64,000 bases of DNA, taken from assembly GCF_002929805.1 (NCBI RefSeq), contig NZ_PJJM01000093.1, positions 36,586 through 100,585 on the forward strand, written 5' to 3'. How positions within the stretch are numbered: position 1 is the first letter of the stretch; every line of letters starts with the position of its first letter. Under the pieces are notes generated by a model. It saw only the letters and a list, made by a program, of their open reading frames with translations, ran no database searches and was not told the DNA's origin. The translations under genes and the position numbers were made by a program. Of the stretch, positions 53,797 through 63,018 are shown one piece after another. The stretch is from Cryobacterium sp. Y50. GTDB taxonomy: Bacteria; Actinomycetota; Actinomycetes; Actinomycetales; Microbacteriaceae.

Positions 53797-54426
53797 TCAC
53801 CCCTCCATCTCTTCGTACCGTACTTCCACACGCTTGGACTCAAGCAGGTTCAGCACGGGCGTGTGCATGACTTCAAGCGCTCCATACTTTGCATCCGCGC
53901 CAATGAAGTAGAACCGAGTCGTCGAGGTCTCTCCCGGAGCCAATTCCACCGCCAGCTGACTCACCGGATACCCTGCTTCACTCGCCGGATGATACGGCAT
54001 GGTCTCGCTCCCGCGCGTCACTTCCAGATTCTGTGAGTCAGGCGGTCCATAGGCCAGAATGATCGTCTTGATGTTGACCTGCACCACTCCGAACGCGCCC
54101 GGCCCGGTAACCGCTCCGCCTCAGCGACACGTCCGCGTCGAGCAGAGCCGTGTTCATCAGCGCCAGGTCGACCGCGTAGTACGGTCGCCCGTCGTTGCGA
54201 CAGGCCACCTCGCCCAGGTCGATGCGCGTATCGAGATGAGTGTTCATCTTCGCGCCGGTAGCATCATTGAAATACACCCCAATTCTTTCAGCGGATGCGT
54301 CACTCACCGGCAAATCGCCGGTCAGCGTCGTGCCCGCGAACAGCCTCTGATCCTTATCGTGGGCGTTCCACAACAGAATACGACGCTCAAAGTCACCGGC
54401 CCCAGAATCTCTCTTGAAGAATCGGC
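53797..54426 (-). pseudogene. Frameshifted C-terminal fragment of a DUF4012-type protein
   Basis: Two overlapping minus-strand frames together read as the C-terminus of a DUF4012 surface protein. The first (from about 54426 to 54130) gives FERRILLWNAHDKDQRLFAGTTL and AERIGVYFNDATGAKMNTHLDTRID. The second (from about 54115 to 53797) gives VTGPGAFGVVQVNIKTIILAYGPP and EAGYPVSQLAVELAPGETST. They are offset by one base near 54115-54125. The N-terminal 400 or so residues are absent; the SDR gene abuts the break. No gene was recognised in 53681-53796. Confidence 0.75.
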
Positions 54427-55182
54427 TTAGACCACCGGTCGTAACCGTAAACCCTGCATCCCCCCGTCCACGGCCAGCGCCGTCCCGGTCGTCGAACCGG
54501 CTGATGGGGATGCCAGAAACGCGATGGCTGCTGCCACTTCCTCGGGCTTCACCAGCCGACCATGGGGTTGACGTGCTTCCAGGGCAGCGCGTTCCGCGGC
54601 TGGGTCTGTTGCTGTCTGTAATAGGCGCTCAACCCAAGGCGTGTCCGCGGTACCGGGATTGACGCAGTTGACCCGAATGCCCTCGTGGAGATGGTCGGCT
54701 GCCATGCTCAGGGTCAACGCCACCACCGCACCCTTAGATGCTGAGTAAAGTGCGCGATTCTGCAGACCGGCTGTTGCTGCCACCGAAGCCGTATTGACGA
54801 TGGCCGCTGATGGCGACTTGCGCAGGTAAGGCAAGGCAGCGCGAGTGACACGCACAATCCCGAGAACATTAATGTCCAGCACCCGGTGCCACTCTTCCTC
54901 AGAATTATCCGCGATGGTCCCCTGCGCGCCGATCCCAGCGTTGTTGACGACGATGTCCAGTCGACCGAAACGCGTGATGACGGCAGCGACAGCGCGCCGA
55001 ACAGACTCGTCGTCAGACACATCCGCTTCTACCACCACGTGCGGCACGTCCGCCGTGACGGGCATCAGATCCAGCACCACGACCTGGGCGCCCATCGCTG
55101 CCATGCGATTTGCTGTGGCCGCGCCAATTCCCGAAGCACCGCCCGTAACGAGCACTACCAAACCATCCAATTCCGATTTCAT
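54427..55182 (-). CDS. SDR-family sugar-acid dehydrogenase
   Basis: This 251-aa classical short-chain dehydrogenase has the cofactor motif VTGGASGIGAA (about 8-18), NNAG, the catalytic Ser in VNTASVAA and YSASK (Tyr-x3-Lys). In this operon the likely role is oxidation of 2-keto-3-deoxy-L-fuconate at C4 (or C5-deoxy analogue), as in non-phosphorylative fucose/rhamnose pathways. ATG 55182 has GGAG 6 bp upstream; the in-frame ATG 55212 overlaps the previous stop as ATGA and is a fair alternative. It is the last gene of the operon. Confidence 0.9.
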   Translation of the reverse strand: MKSELDGLVVLVTGGASGIGAATANRMAAMGAQVVVLDLMPVTADVPHVVVEADVSDDESVRRAVAAVITRFGRLDIVVNNAGIGAQGTIADNSEEEWHRVLDINVLGIVRVTRAALPYLRKSPSAAIVNTASVAATAGLQNRALYSASKGAVVALTLSMAADHLHEGIRVNCVNPGTADTPWVERLLQTATDPAAERAALEARQPHGRLVKPEEVAAAIAFLASPSAGSTTGTALAVDGGMQGLRLRPVV

Positions 55183-55208
55183 CGATTTCTCCAGTCCAGT
55201 GCTTTTTG

Positions 55209-56069
55209 TCATGCGTGTACGAAGGTCTGGCGCTGCCTGCCTAACCCCTCGACTTCGATCTCCACAACATCTCCACCACTGAGATAGGGGTATTTACCGG
55301 ACAGAGCGACGCCACGCGGGGTCCCGGTCAGCACGACGTCACCCGGTTCCAAAGTGAGATATTGGCTGAGGTGGTAGATCAGGTAGTCGACCGGGAAGAT
55401 CATGTCGGAGGTGTTGGAGTCTTGCCGCGCTTGCCCATTGACCCAGCTGCGCAGCCGCAGAGAACTCGCATCCACCTCCTCCGCCGGCACCAGCCAAGGC
55501 CCGAGCGGAGAGAAACCCGGTGAGCATTTCCCTTTCGACCATTGGCCGCCAGAATCCTCCAATTGAAAGGTGCGCTCAGATAGATCATTGGCCGTGACAT
55601 AGCCCGCGATGTGGTCGGCGGATTGCTCAACGGTGTCGAGGTAACTCGCTCGCCGGCCGATGACGACGCCTAGTTCGACCTCCCAATCGGTCTTGGAACT
55701 GTGGCGGGGAATGCGGGTGTCGTCATCAGGCCCCGCCACGGTGTTTGGTGTCTTGAGAAAGATGATCGGCACCGTGGGCGGCGCAGACCCGGATTCGGCG
55801 GCATGCTCGGCATAGTTCATTCCGATGCAGATAATTGCCGATGGGCGCGCGATCGGTGCTCCCAGGCGTTCCCCGCTTAGGTCGATAACAGGCAGACTGC
55901 CCTCCCGGAGCGCCTGACGCACGATTTCGATCCCACCGTTTGCCAGAAATTCACCGGTGACGTCGTCGGTTAACGCGGTCAGGTCGTGCGCAATTTCGAC
56001 ACCGTGCTCGTCCGTGCCGAGAACGGCTGGTTTCTCGGCTCCAAGGGCGCCATACCGAATAAGTTTCAT
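55209..56069 (-). CDS. FAH-family hydrolase (probable 2,4-diketo-3-deoxy sugar-acid hydrolase)
   Basis: This 286-aa enzyme has the fumarylacetoacetate-hydrolase fold with CIGMNYAEHAAESG, the metal ligands in DWEVELGVVIGR, TANDLSERTFQ and VVLTGTPRGVALSG. Homologues next to SDR and fuconate/rhamnonate dehydratase genes cleave 2,4-diketo-3-deoxy-L-fuconate or -rhamnonate to pyruvate and lactate. ATG 56069 has AAGGAG upstream and overlaps the preceding gene as ATGA. Confidence 0.9.
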   Translation of the reverse strand: MKLIRYGALGAEKPAVLGTDEHGVEIAHDLTALTDDVTGEFLANGGIEIVRQALREGSLPVIDLSGERLGAPIARPSAIICIGMNYAEHAAESGSAPPTVPIIFLKTPNTVAGPDDDTRIPRHSSKTDWEVELGVVIGRRASYLDTVEQSADHIAGYVTANDLSERTFQLEDSGGQWSKGKCSPGFSPLGPWLVPAEEVDASSLRLRSWVNGQARQDSNTSDMIFPVDYLIYHLSQYLTLEPGDVVLTGTPRGVALSGKYPYLSGGDVVEIEVEGLGRQRQTFVHA

Positions 56070-57244
56070 ACTCTCTCCTTCACCGGAAGCAGGTTGGCCA
56101 GATAGCTGAACAAAGCGCGGATTCCGAAGGTCCACGGAGGGAGCTCCTCTGTGATGCCGGTCACGTTGCGCAGGCTTCCGAGGTGGTCGCTCTGAATAGT
56201 CACGATGTCGCCTAGCTCGTGGGTGAAACCGAGCCCCGGCGCGCCTCGATCTTGAGTGGGCGAGAACAAGGTTCCGGTAAATAAGGCAAATCCGTCAGGG
56301 TACTGATGGTGCGACCCACGAGCCGCGGCGACCAGTTCTTCAAATGGCCGACTGATGCGGGCCACGGAGTTTTGTCCCCGCAGGGAGTAGCCTTCGACGC
56401 CCAACACAGTGAGAGTGATTTCTTCGGTGCGCAGGGCGTCAATGGTAAAGGCACTGTCGAAGAGCCGAATGAAAGGGCCGACCGCACTTGATGCATTGTT
56501 GTCCTTCGCCATTCCCAAGAGCAGAGCGCTTCGCCCTTCCACGTCTCGAAGGTTGACATCGTTGCCGAGGGTGGCACCCCGCACTTCTCCCCGCGAGTCG
56601 GCCACGAGCACAAGTTCGGGTTCTGGATTGCTCCACGCGGAGAACGTTGGAATACCAACGCGCGCTCCAAAACCGACGGATGAGAGCACGGGCGCCTTAG
56701 TGAACACTTCCGGATCTGGGCCGATACCTACTTCGAGATACTGCGACCACATTCCTTGCGCGACCAAAATTTTCTTCGTTGCAGCGGCCTCATCAGTCCC
56801 CGGACGCAAGGACGCGAGATTACCACCCAAAGCCTCGACGACGAGCGCACGCACCTCGGCTGCACGGGAGGGATCGCCAGCGCATTTCTCTTCAATGACT
56901 CGTTCAATCATGCTCTCAACGAAGGTCACCCCACAAGCCTTGACGACTTGCAGGTCAACCGGGGCAAGCAGATGAGGCCGAGTCGGGTCTTCGGCTACGG
57001 ATGCCGCCACCAGGTCGGATAGTTGCCATCGAGGTTTTCCGGCGCAGGAACCGATGATGTCGACGACATCCGTTCTGTCGATCAGCTCCGACACAGTATT
57101 GACCGTATCGGTCAGGTCATAGACCTGCCCGCCGCGCACAGAAGCGACACGTGGTCCCCCCGTACGGGGATCCCACACCCGACCAACCAGGAGAGCATCA
57201 TCTGCATCGAGTGGCAAAATTCCGAGGTTGTCGTCCTCGCTCAT
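56066..57244 (-). CDS. FAH-fold 2-keto-3-deoxy-pentonate dehydratase-type enzyme
   Basis: This 392-aa protein has the larger FAH-fold architecture of XylX/AraD-type dehydratases: CGVTFVESMIERVIEEK, NPEPELVLVADSRGEVRGATLGNDVNLRDVEGRSALLL in pieces, and AKDNNASSAVGPFIRLFD. Such enzymes turn 2-keto-3-deoxy-D-arabinonate or -xylonate into 2-oxoglutarate semialdehyde. The neighbouring semialdehyde dehydrogenase, joined by an ATGA overlap, supports this role. ATG 57244 is fixed by that overlap. Confidence 0.88.
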   Translation of the reverse strand: MSEDDNLGILPLDADDALLVGRVWDPRTGGPRVASVRGGQVYDLTDTVNTVSELIDRTDVVDIIGSCAGKPRWQLSDLVAASVAEDPTRPHLLAPVDLQVVKACGVTFVESMIERVIEEKCAGDPSRAAEVRALVVEALGGNLASLRPGTDEAAATKKILVAQGMWSQYLEVGIGPDPEVFTKAPVLSSVGFGARVGIPTFSAWSNPEPELVLVADSRGEVRGATLGNDVNLRDVEGRSALLLGMAKDNNASSAVGPFIRLFDSAFTIDALRTEEITLTVLGVEGYSLRGQNSVARISRPFEELVAAARGSHHQYPDGFALFTGTLFSPTQDRGAPGLGFTHELGDIVTIQSDHLGSLRNVTGITEELPPWTFGIRALFSYLANLLPVKERV

Positions 57245-58698
57245 GATGTGCTCTCTGTGCCAGAATCTTGGCGTTGCCAATGCCCATCGACGCGGCGGGA
57301 GATTTGCCACGGGTTCTCGTCTTGCAGCGAGGGAGGAAGCTGCACCGACGGAAAGCCCTGGTAGGCGACCGGCCGCATGAACCGCGCGATCGCGGCCGGT
57401 CCTACCGAGGTCGTGCGCTCGGCGGTTGTTGCAGGATAAGGTCCGCCATGGTGTTGCGCATACGAGACGGTCACGCCCGTTGGCCACTCATTCCACAACA
57501 CTCGTCCACTTTTTTCCCGCAAGACGGCCAGGAGTGGGTCGATATCCTCCTCGGCTTGCGCCTGCACGCTTGCGGTCAGCTGGCCGTCAAGGAGTGTGGC
57601 CAGAGCGGCCAAGTCCTCTCCGGGCTTATAGCGAATCACCAGCGTCGCCGGTCCGAACATTTCTTGTTCCAATATTGCTGGGTTGGCCCGGATGACCTCT
57701 GCCGTTGTCAGGAGCACGGTCGGAGCGGGTGATTCGGCGAAGTCGCCCGCCAGTACCACCTCAATACCTTCGGTGGCACACATCTCGTCCAAGACCGAAT
57801 CAAAGCCCGCTCGGAGTCTGGCGGTCAACAAGGGCGTGCGCTGCCCCTGAGCGACGTGGATTCCCATCACCCGAACCACCTGATCGCGGTTGGTTGGGGC
57901 GAATAACAGCCCGGGCTTAGTGCAAAACTGGCCCATGCCCATGGTGAACGACTGCGCATAGGCCGTCAGAATCTCATCTCCACGCAGCGCCCAAGCCCGT
58001 TCAGTCGCAAAAACCGGGTTGATGCTGCCCAACTCGCCGTAGAACGGGATGGGACGATCACGCGCGGCGATCCGATCGAGTAGTGCCCGTCCGCTGCGTG
58101 TGGAGCCGGTGAAGCCGACAGCCCGGGTCAGCGGATGATCGACGAGGGCTTCCGCAGCGTCGCGGCCAGTGACGGTCGAGAGCAGGTGCTCTGGTGCGCC
58201 AGCAGTTCGCAGCGCTTCGATGGCCACCTCTCCCGTGCGGCGCCCGAGTTCCTCGTGCCCTTCGTGAATCTTGTGTACGACTGCGCAACCGGCCGCGAGA
58301 GCCGATGCGGTGTCGCCGCCGAGCACGCTGAAGGCAAAGGGAAAGTTTGACGCACCGAATACACCCACGACGCCTAGCGGGATATTCACCCGTCGGATGT
58401 CGGGCCGTGGTCCCATACCCCACGCAACATCCACATGGTCGATAGTGGCATCGAGGTTCTCCCCGGCCAGGATTTCCGCAATGTACAGTCGCAGCTGAAA
58501 GACAGTACGTCGAAGTTCACCCCCGAGGCGATTGTCGGCCAAGTGGGTCTCCGCCTGTGCCAGCGCCACCAGCTCGTCAGCGTGAGCCTCACACGCCGCA
58601 GCTATTGCCTCCAACCAGGAAGCTCTCACGTGCGGGGTCACGTCTCGCGACGCTGTGAAAGCGGAATGGGCGGCCTCGATCTGCTGTTCGGCACTCAT
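57241..58698 (-). CDS. 2,5-dioxovalerate (2-oxoglutarate semialdehyde) dehydrogenase-type ALDH
   Basis: This aldehyde dehydrogenase (about 485 aa) has catalytic Glu in PFYGELGSINPVF and catalytic Cys in GMGQFCTKPG, the signature of the NADP-dependent 2,5-dioxovalerate branch. The cofactor segment GASNFPFAFSVLGGDTASALAAGC is typical, but the next strand reads AVVHKIHEGHEE where homologues have VVVKAHPxHP. ATG 58698 is preferred; a TTG at 58710 would overlap the upstream gene. It would yield 2-oxoglutarate for the TCA cycle. Confidence 0.9.
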   Translation of the reverse strand: MSAEQQIEAAHSAFTASRDVTPHVRASWLEAIAAACEAHADELVALAQAETHLADNRLGGELRRTVFQLRLYIAEILAGENLDATIDHVDVAWGMGPRPDIRRVNIPLGVVGVFGASNFPFAFSVLGGDTASALAAGCAVVHKIHEGHEELGRRTGEVAIEALRTAGAPEHLLSTVTGRDAAEALVDHPLTRAVGFTGSTRSGRALLDRIAARDRPIPFYGELGSINPVFATERAWALRGDEILTAYAQSFTMGMGQFCTKPGLLFAPTNRDQVVRVMGIHVAQGQRTPLLTARLRAGFDSVLDEMCATEGIEVVLAGDFAESPAPTVLLTTAEVIRANPAILEQEMFGPATLVIRYKPGEDLAALATLLDGQLTASVQAQAEEDIDPLLAVLREKSGRVLWNEWPTGVTVSYAQHHGGPYPATTAERTTSVGPAAIARFMRPVAYQGFPSVQLPPSLQDENPWQISRRVDGHWQRQDSGTESTS

Positions 58699-58706
58699 TG
58701 CGATGA

Positions 58707-60035
58707 TCAAAACTGCCCGTTACCGGCGGCTGCACCCTGCGTGATCTCCAGCCACCCAGCACCGGCCGGGAACTCCCAGCGATCGCGAGATGCGGGATGC
58801 ATCTCAGCACTCGTACCCGGCAGCCGAGGTGCCTGATAACGGCCATTCTCCACCCGGGCCGGCTCGGTGAAATGCTCGTGCAGGTGGTCCACGAACTCGA
58901 TCATGCGGTTGTCCATCGTTCCGCTGACGGCTGCGTAGTCGAAGAAGGAGAAGTGTTGTACCAGTTCACACAGGCCCACGCCACCGGCGTGGGGACATAC
59001 CGGGATATCAAATTTTGCTGCCAAAAGCAGGTTGGCCACGTTTTCGTTCACTCCAGCCACTCGTGTTGAATCGATCTGAATCACGTCGATGGCTTCTGCC
59101 TGAAGCAATTGCTTGAAAACAATGCGGTTGGCGACGGCTTCTCCCGTGGCGACCTTGACAGGCTTCACCCCACGGCGAATCTGGGCATGCCCGAGGATGT
59201 CATCAGTGCTCGTGGGCTCCTCGATCCACCAGGGGTCGAATTCTGCCAGTTCGTTGACCCAGTCGATCGCCTCTTGCGCTTCCCAGCGTTGGTTTGCATC
59301 GATAGAAATTTTGACTTGACTACCCACTGCTTCCCGCGCCAGGCGCATACGGCGCCTGTCGTCGGCGAGGTTGCCACCGACCTTGAGTTTGATCATCCCG
59401 AAGCCGTCCGCCACGGCCTGTCGGCTCAGTCGCACAAGCTTCTCATCGCTGTAGCCCAACCACCCCGGGGTTGTCGTGTAAGCGGGGAAACCATCCAGCT
59501 GAAGCTGGGCAATACGGGCTTCCTTTCCACTCGCGCCACGACTCAGAAGGTCGAGAGCATCGCTCGGAGTCAATGCGTTCTGGATATGAGTGAAGTCAAC
59601 GACGCTCACGACCTCTTCGACCGGCATTTCGCTCAGGAGGAGCCAAAGCGGCTTCTTTTCTCGCTTGGCGCGGAGATCCCACAAGGCGTTGGTCAGCGCC
59701 CCGCAGGCCATGTGCGAGACTCCCTTTTCTGGGCCGAGCCACCGCATCTGGGAATCGTGCACGAGCCGTCGGGAGGCCTCTCCGAGGTCTCCTATGAGCT
59801 CGTCGATGTTGCGGCCGACGAGGAGCTGGCCATATGACCGGATGGCGGCGGTGACTATCTCGTTGCCGCGGCCACAGGTGAACACGAATCCGTGACCGGT
59901 CTCACCACTGTCGGTCGAGATGACCACGTAAGCGGATGAATAGTCGGGGTCAACGTTGACGGCGTCCGAGCCGTCCAACTCGAGTGAAGTGGGAAAGCGC
60001 ACGTCCTGCGTGCGAACTGAAGTGATCTTGGACAT
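58707..60035 (-). CDS. L-fuconate dehydratase-type enolase-superfamily enzyme
   Basis: This 442-aa enzyme has PDYSSAYVVISTDSG with GHGFVFTCGRGNE near the N-terminus, a FucD hallmark. It also has the catalytic KxK in GMIKLKVGGN, metal ligands in SIDANQRW, WWIEEPTS and ATGEAVANR, and the catalytic His in CPHAGGVGLCE. It dehydrates L-fuconate to 2-keto-3-deoxy-L-fuconate; members of this branch also accept stereochemically matching acids such as D-arabinonate. It is the entry enzyme of this operon. Confidence 0.93.
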   Translation of the reverse strand: MSKITSVRTQDVRFPTSLELDGSDAVNVDPDYSSAYVVISTDSGETGHGFVFTCGRGNEIVTAAIRSYGQLLVGRNIDELIGDLGEASRRLVHDSQMRWLGPEKGVSHMACGALTNALWDLRAKREKKPLWLLLSEMPVEEVVSVVDFTHIQNALTPSDALDLLSRGASGKEARIAQLQLDGFPAYTTTPGWLGYSDEKLVRLSRQAVADGFGMIKLKVGGNLADDRRRMRLAREAVGSQVKISIDANQRWEAQEAIDWVNELAEFDPWWIEEPTSTDDILGHAQIRRGVKPVKVATGEAVANRIVFKQLLQAEAIDVIQIDSTRVAGVNENVANLLLAAKFDIPVCPHAGGVGLCELVQHFSFFDYAAVSGTMDNRMIEFVDHLHEHFTEPARVENGRYQAPRLPGTSAEMHPASRDRWEFPAGAGWLEITQGAAAGNGQF

Positions 60036-60054
60036 GGAAAACTCTCAATCTGAT

Positions 60055-61335
60055 TTAGGTGAAGCCCAGCACGGCTGGTAGCCACATGCTGAGCGCGGGT
60101 ACAAAAGTGATGACGACGAGAGTTGCCAACATTGGGATGAAAAACGGCACAACTCCCTTGATGACCCGAGTGACCGGCACATTGGTCACACTGGACAAGA
60201 CGAAGAGGACCAGCCCGACCGGCGGTGTAAGGAGTCCGATCAGAAGATTGAAGATCACTACAACTCCGAAATGCACGGGGCTGATGCCGAAGGTCTCGGC
60301 AACGGGGCCCAAGACGGGCACCAGGATGAGAATTGCAGCGGTGGGTTCGAGAACCGCGCCAATGATCAGCAACAACACGTTGACCAGAATGAGAAATACG
60401 ATCGGGCTTGATGTGAAATTCAGAATGAATTCCGCCGCAAGCTGTGGCGCTTGCTCTCGGGCAAGAACCCAACCGAACAGCGCAGCCGCGGCAACGATGA
60501 GCAACACCGAGCCCGTCGTCTCCACGGATCCCAGCAGGATCCGGTACACCTTTCGCCAGGTCAGGGAGCCGTAGATCAGCGCGATAACGAAGATGTACAG
60601 TACTCCGACGCCGGCCGCCTCCGTGGGGGTGAACACGCCACTGAGAATTCCACCGAGAATGATCACGGCTGCTCCCAAGGCCGGGAGTGAACCGAGCAAG
60701 GAACGGCCGCGCGCCGCCCAACCTGTTCTTGGCAACACAAGGTGTCTCTGCTTTCGCATGAGCCACCACACCATTACGCACAAGCAGGCGATCAACACCA
60801 ACGCCGGGAGGATCCCGGCCATGAATAGTGCCCCGACGGAGACACCGGCCGTAACCGCGTAGATGATAGCCGGGATACTGGGCGGGATCATCGGCGCGAT
60901 CATCGACGAAGCGCCTGTGATCCCAAGGCTAAATTCCTCGCTATAGCCCCGTTTCTTCATCGCCGGAACTTGAATCTTGCCCATGGCTGCGGCATCCGCG
61001 ATGGCCGCACCACTCATCCATGAGAACCCGAAGCTCGTGGCGATATTTACGTACCCCAGGCTTCCGCGAATGTGCCCGAGGAAGGCGATAGCGGTGGTGT
61101 AGAGCCGATCCGACAACCCTGAGATGTTCGCCAGGTTTCCGAGCAGGATGAACAGGGGCACCGCGAGAATCGCAAAATTGTTAACTCCGGAAACCGTTCT
61201 CTGAACAGCGATCCCCAACGACGCGGTCGGGTCGAGGAGTACATAGACGAGCGATGGCACCAGAAGCGAGATTGCGACAGGTACTCGCAGGGCGAGCAGG
61301 ACCAGAAGTCCTCCGAGCATGAATAGGAGTATCAC
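60055..61335 (-). CDS. TRAP transporter large permease (DctM-type)
   Basis: This 426-aa membrane protein has about 12 helices. Family landmarks are VPLFILLGNLANISGLSDRLY, AAAMGKIQVPAMKKRGYSEEFSLGITGASSMIAPMIPPSIPAIIYA in pieces, and GLLTPPVGLVLFVLSSVT. It forms the sodium-driven channel of a TRAP importer. It overlaps the small permease stop by 4 bp and lies 19 bp before the dehydratase gene. Confidence 0.96.
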   Translation of the reverse strand: MILLFMLGGLLVLLALRVPVAISLLVPSLVYVLLDPTASLGIAVQRTVSGVNNFAILAVPLFILLGNLANISGLSDRLYTTAIAFLGHIRGSLGYVNIATSFGFSWMSGAAIADAAAMGKIQVPAMKKRGYSEEFSLGITGASSMIAPMIPPSIPAIIYAVTAGVSVGALFMAGILPALVLIACLCVMVWWLMRKQRHLVLPRTGWAARGRSLLGSLPALGAAVIILGGILSGVFTPTEAAGVGVLYIFVIALIYGSLTWRKVYRILLGSVETTGSVLLIVAAAALFGWVLAREQAPQLAAEFILNFTSSPIVFLILVNVLLLIIGAVLEPTAAILILVPVLGPVAETFGISPVHFGVVVIFNLLIGLLTPPVGLVLFVLSSVTNVPVTRVIKGVVPFFIPMLATLVVITFVPALSMWLPAVLGFT

Positions 61336-61904
61336 GAGTGTGGCCCTTCGGGGATATCCGTGCCGGTGACGTCTTCGAGGTTTGCCACAATGACAGGTGC
61401 CTGATCGGGGTGCCTAACATCCACGTAGGTGTTGAGCACACCGTGGAGAAAGATCAGCCCAAAGCCGACAACCGCAGAAGCATAGACAACGCTCATCGGA
61501 ATCTGGGTGGCCGGCGCATTCAATTTGGCGGCTGAAAATGCGAACTGTGCACCGGCGACGGCCATCGAAGCTGACACGGCGAGCACGACCCCGATCGAGA
61601 AGCAATTCACGGCCTTCGCAGCGATCCCCGACAGCTTCGCTGCGATCAAATCGACCGTGACGTGCAGTCGTCTGGCCATAACGAATCCAGCCGAAATAAA
61701 GGTCAGCCACACCAGCGCGAAACGCGCAAGCTCTTCCGTCCACGTGAACGGAGCAGAGAACACAAAACGACTGATCACTTGGGTCAGAATGAGCACCAAG
61801 ATGAGCACTAGGAGTCCTGCAGCCAACAGTCGTTCAACAGTGACAACGGCTCGGATCCCCGCGAATCTTGACTCCAGATAGTCAGGTTCGTCCGGATGAA
61901 CCAT
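61332..61904 (-). CDS. TRAP transporter small permease (DctQ-type)
   Basis: This 190-aa protein has four membrane helices. The DctQ signature FTWTEELARFALVWLTFISAGFVMARRLHVTVDLI (about 51-85) is clear. ATG 61904 lies 2 bp after the binding-protein stop; a longer frame would run into that gene. The C-terminal 30 residues are polar. Confidence 0.93.
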   Translation of the reverse strand: MVHPDEPDYLESRFAGIRAVVTVERLLAAGLLVLILVLILTQVISRFVFSAPFTWTEELARFALVWLTFISAGFVMARRLHVTVDLIAAKLSGIAAKAVNCFSIGVVLAVSASMAVAGAQFAFSAAKLNAPATQIPMSVVYASAVVGFGLIFLHGVLNTYVDVRHPDQAPVIVANLEDVTGTDIPEGPHS

Positions 61905-61906
61905 CG

Positions 61907-62962
61907 TTATTTGTCGCTCTGGATGTCTTTGTACAGATCGCCCCACGTGACCTCGTTGGGAAGCATTTCTCTCGCCCGCTTCGCAAAGGCGTCACGGTCG
62001 ACATCCTCATTGACTGTGATGCTGCCGTCCGCCTTCCAGTCGACGAGGATATCTTGCTCCTGAGTTTCGACGCACTCGCGCACTTCAGCCGCGGCAATGG
62101 CCATGGCGTCCTCCAGTGCAGACTGTTGCTCAGAACTGAGCGCCTCGAAGAGCGCAGTATTCGTCACGATGTTGACGCCCTGAATCATGTGACCGGTGAT
62201 GTTGATGAAGTCCTGAACCTCATTGAACTTGGCCGTCGAAATTGTCGGAATGGGGTTCTCCTGGGCATCAATCACGCCCTGTTGAAGCGCCAGGTAAACC
62301 TCACCCAAGGCCATGGGCGTTGCCGTTCCGCCCATGATCTTGATGTTCGTCAGATAAAGGGGAGCATCAGGCGTTCGGATTTTTACGCCGTTCATATCGT
62401 CGGGACCGTTGATCTCCTTGTTGGACGTCACCTGCCTGGTGCCGTAATACCAACCGGACAACACCTTGATACCGGTCTCCTCGCTCATTTCATCGTAGAT
62501 TTTCGCCATGGTGGGCCCGGCGATAGTTTCGGCGAAGTGATCGACGCTGTCGAACAGATACGCGCCGTCCAGGACAGCGGCCTCGTCATGCCAGACCCCG
62601 AGGAATGACGGGCCCGCTATTGCCAGGTCAAGGCCGCCGAGAGCGACCTGCTCCAGGGACTCTGCTTCAGAGCCCAGCTGACCGCTGGGAAAACTCTCGA
62701 TGCTGATACCGCTGTCTTCGAGTTCCCGGTTGAGTGCGGTTACGCCACAGGTCTCCATAGGATGACTTGCCTCATAGACGTGAGCCAGCCTTAGGACCTT
62801 GCTGTCGCCACTATTGGAGGCATCACCCACCGCATCTGGCTCTGAGAGCCCGCAACCCGCGAGCGAAAGGGCAGCGACAGCCGCCAACGATAGGTGAAGG
62901 CACCTGATCAGGTTCTTTTTCTTCCCTACACGTGCGTCACTGTGCTTCGTGTGATTCAACAT
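61907..62962 (-). CDS. TRAP transporter substrate-binding lipoprotein (DctP-type)
   Basis: This 351-aa protein has a lipobox (AAVAALSLAGC) and the DctP fold: LRLAHVYEASHPMETCGVTALNREL, SFPSGQLGSEAESLEQVALGG, GLDLAIAGP, and the carboxylate-binding Arg region GVKIRTPDAPLYLTNIKIMGGTATPM. It probably binds a sugar acid. It is a lipid-anchored version, as expected in a Gram-positive. Confidence 0.94.
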   Translation of the reverse strand: MLNHTKHSDARVGKKKNLIRCLHLSLAAVAALSLAGCGLSEPDAVGDASNSGDSKVLRLAHVYEASHPMETCGVTALNRELEDSGISIESFPSGQLGSEAESLEQVALGGLDLAIAGPSFLGVWHDEAAVLDGAYLFDSVDHFAETIAGPTMAKIYDEMSEETGIKVLSGWYYGTRQVTSNKEINGPDDMNGVKIRTPDAPLYLTNIKIMGGTATPMALGEVYLALQQGVIDAQENPIPTISTAKFNEVQDFINITGHMIQGVNIVTNTALFEALSSEQQSALEDAMAIAAAEVRECVETQEQDILVDWKADGSITVNEDVDRDAFAKRAREMLPNEVTWGDLYKDIQSDK

Positions 62963-63018
62963 TTGCGTTCTCCCTTGAACTAATTGATGAGCTGAGCTGA
63001 AGTACTGCTGAGATTGAG

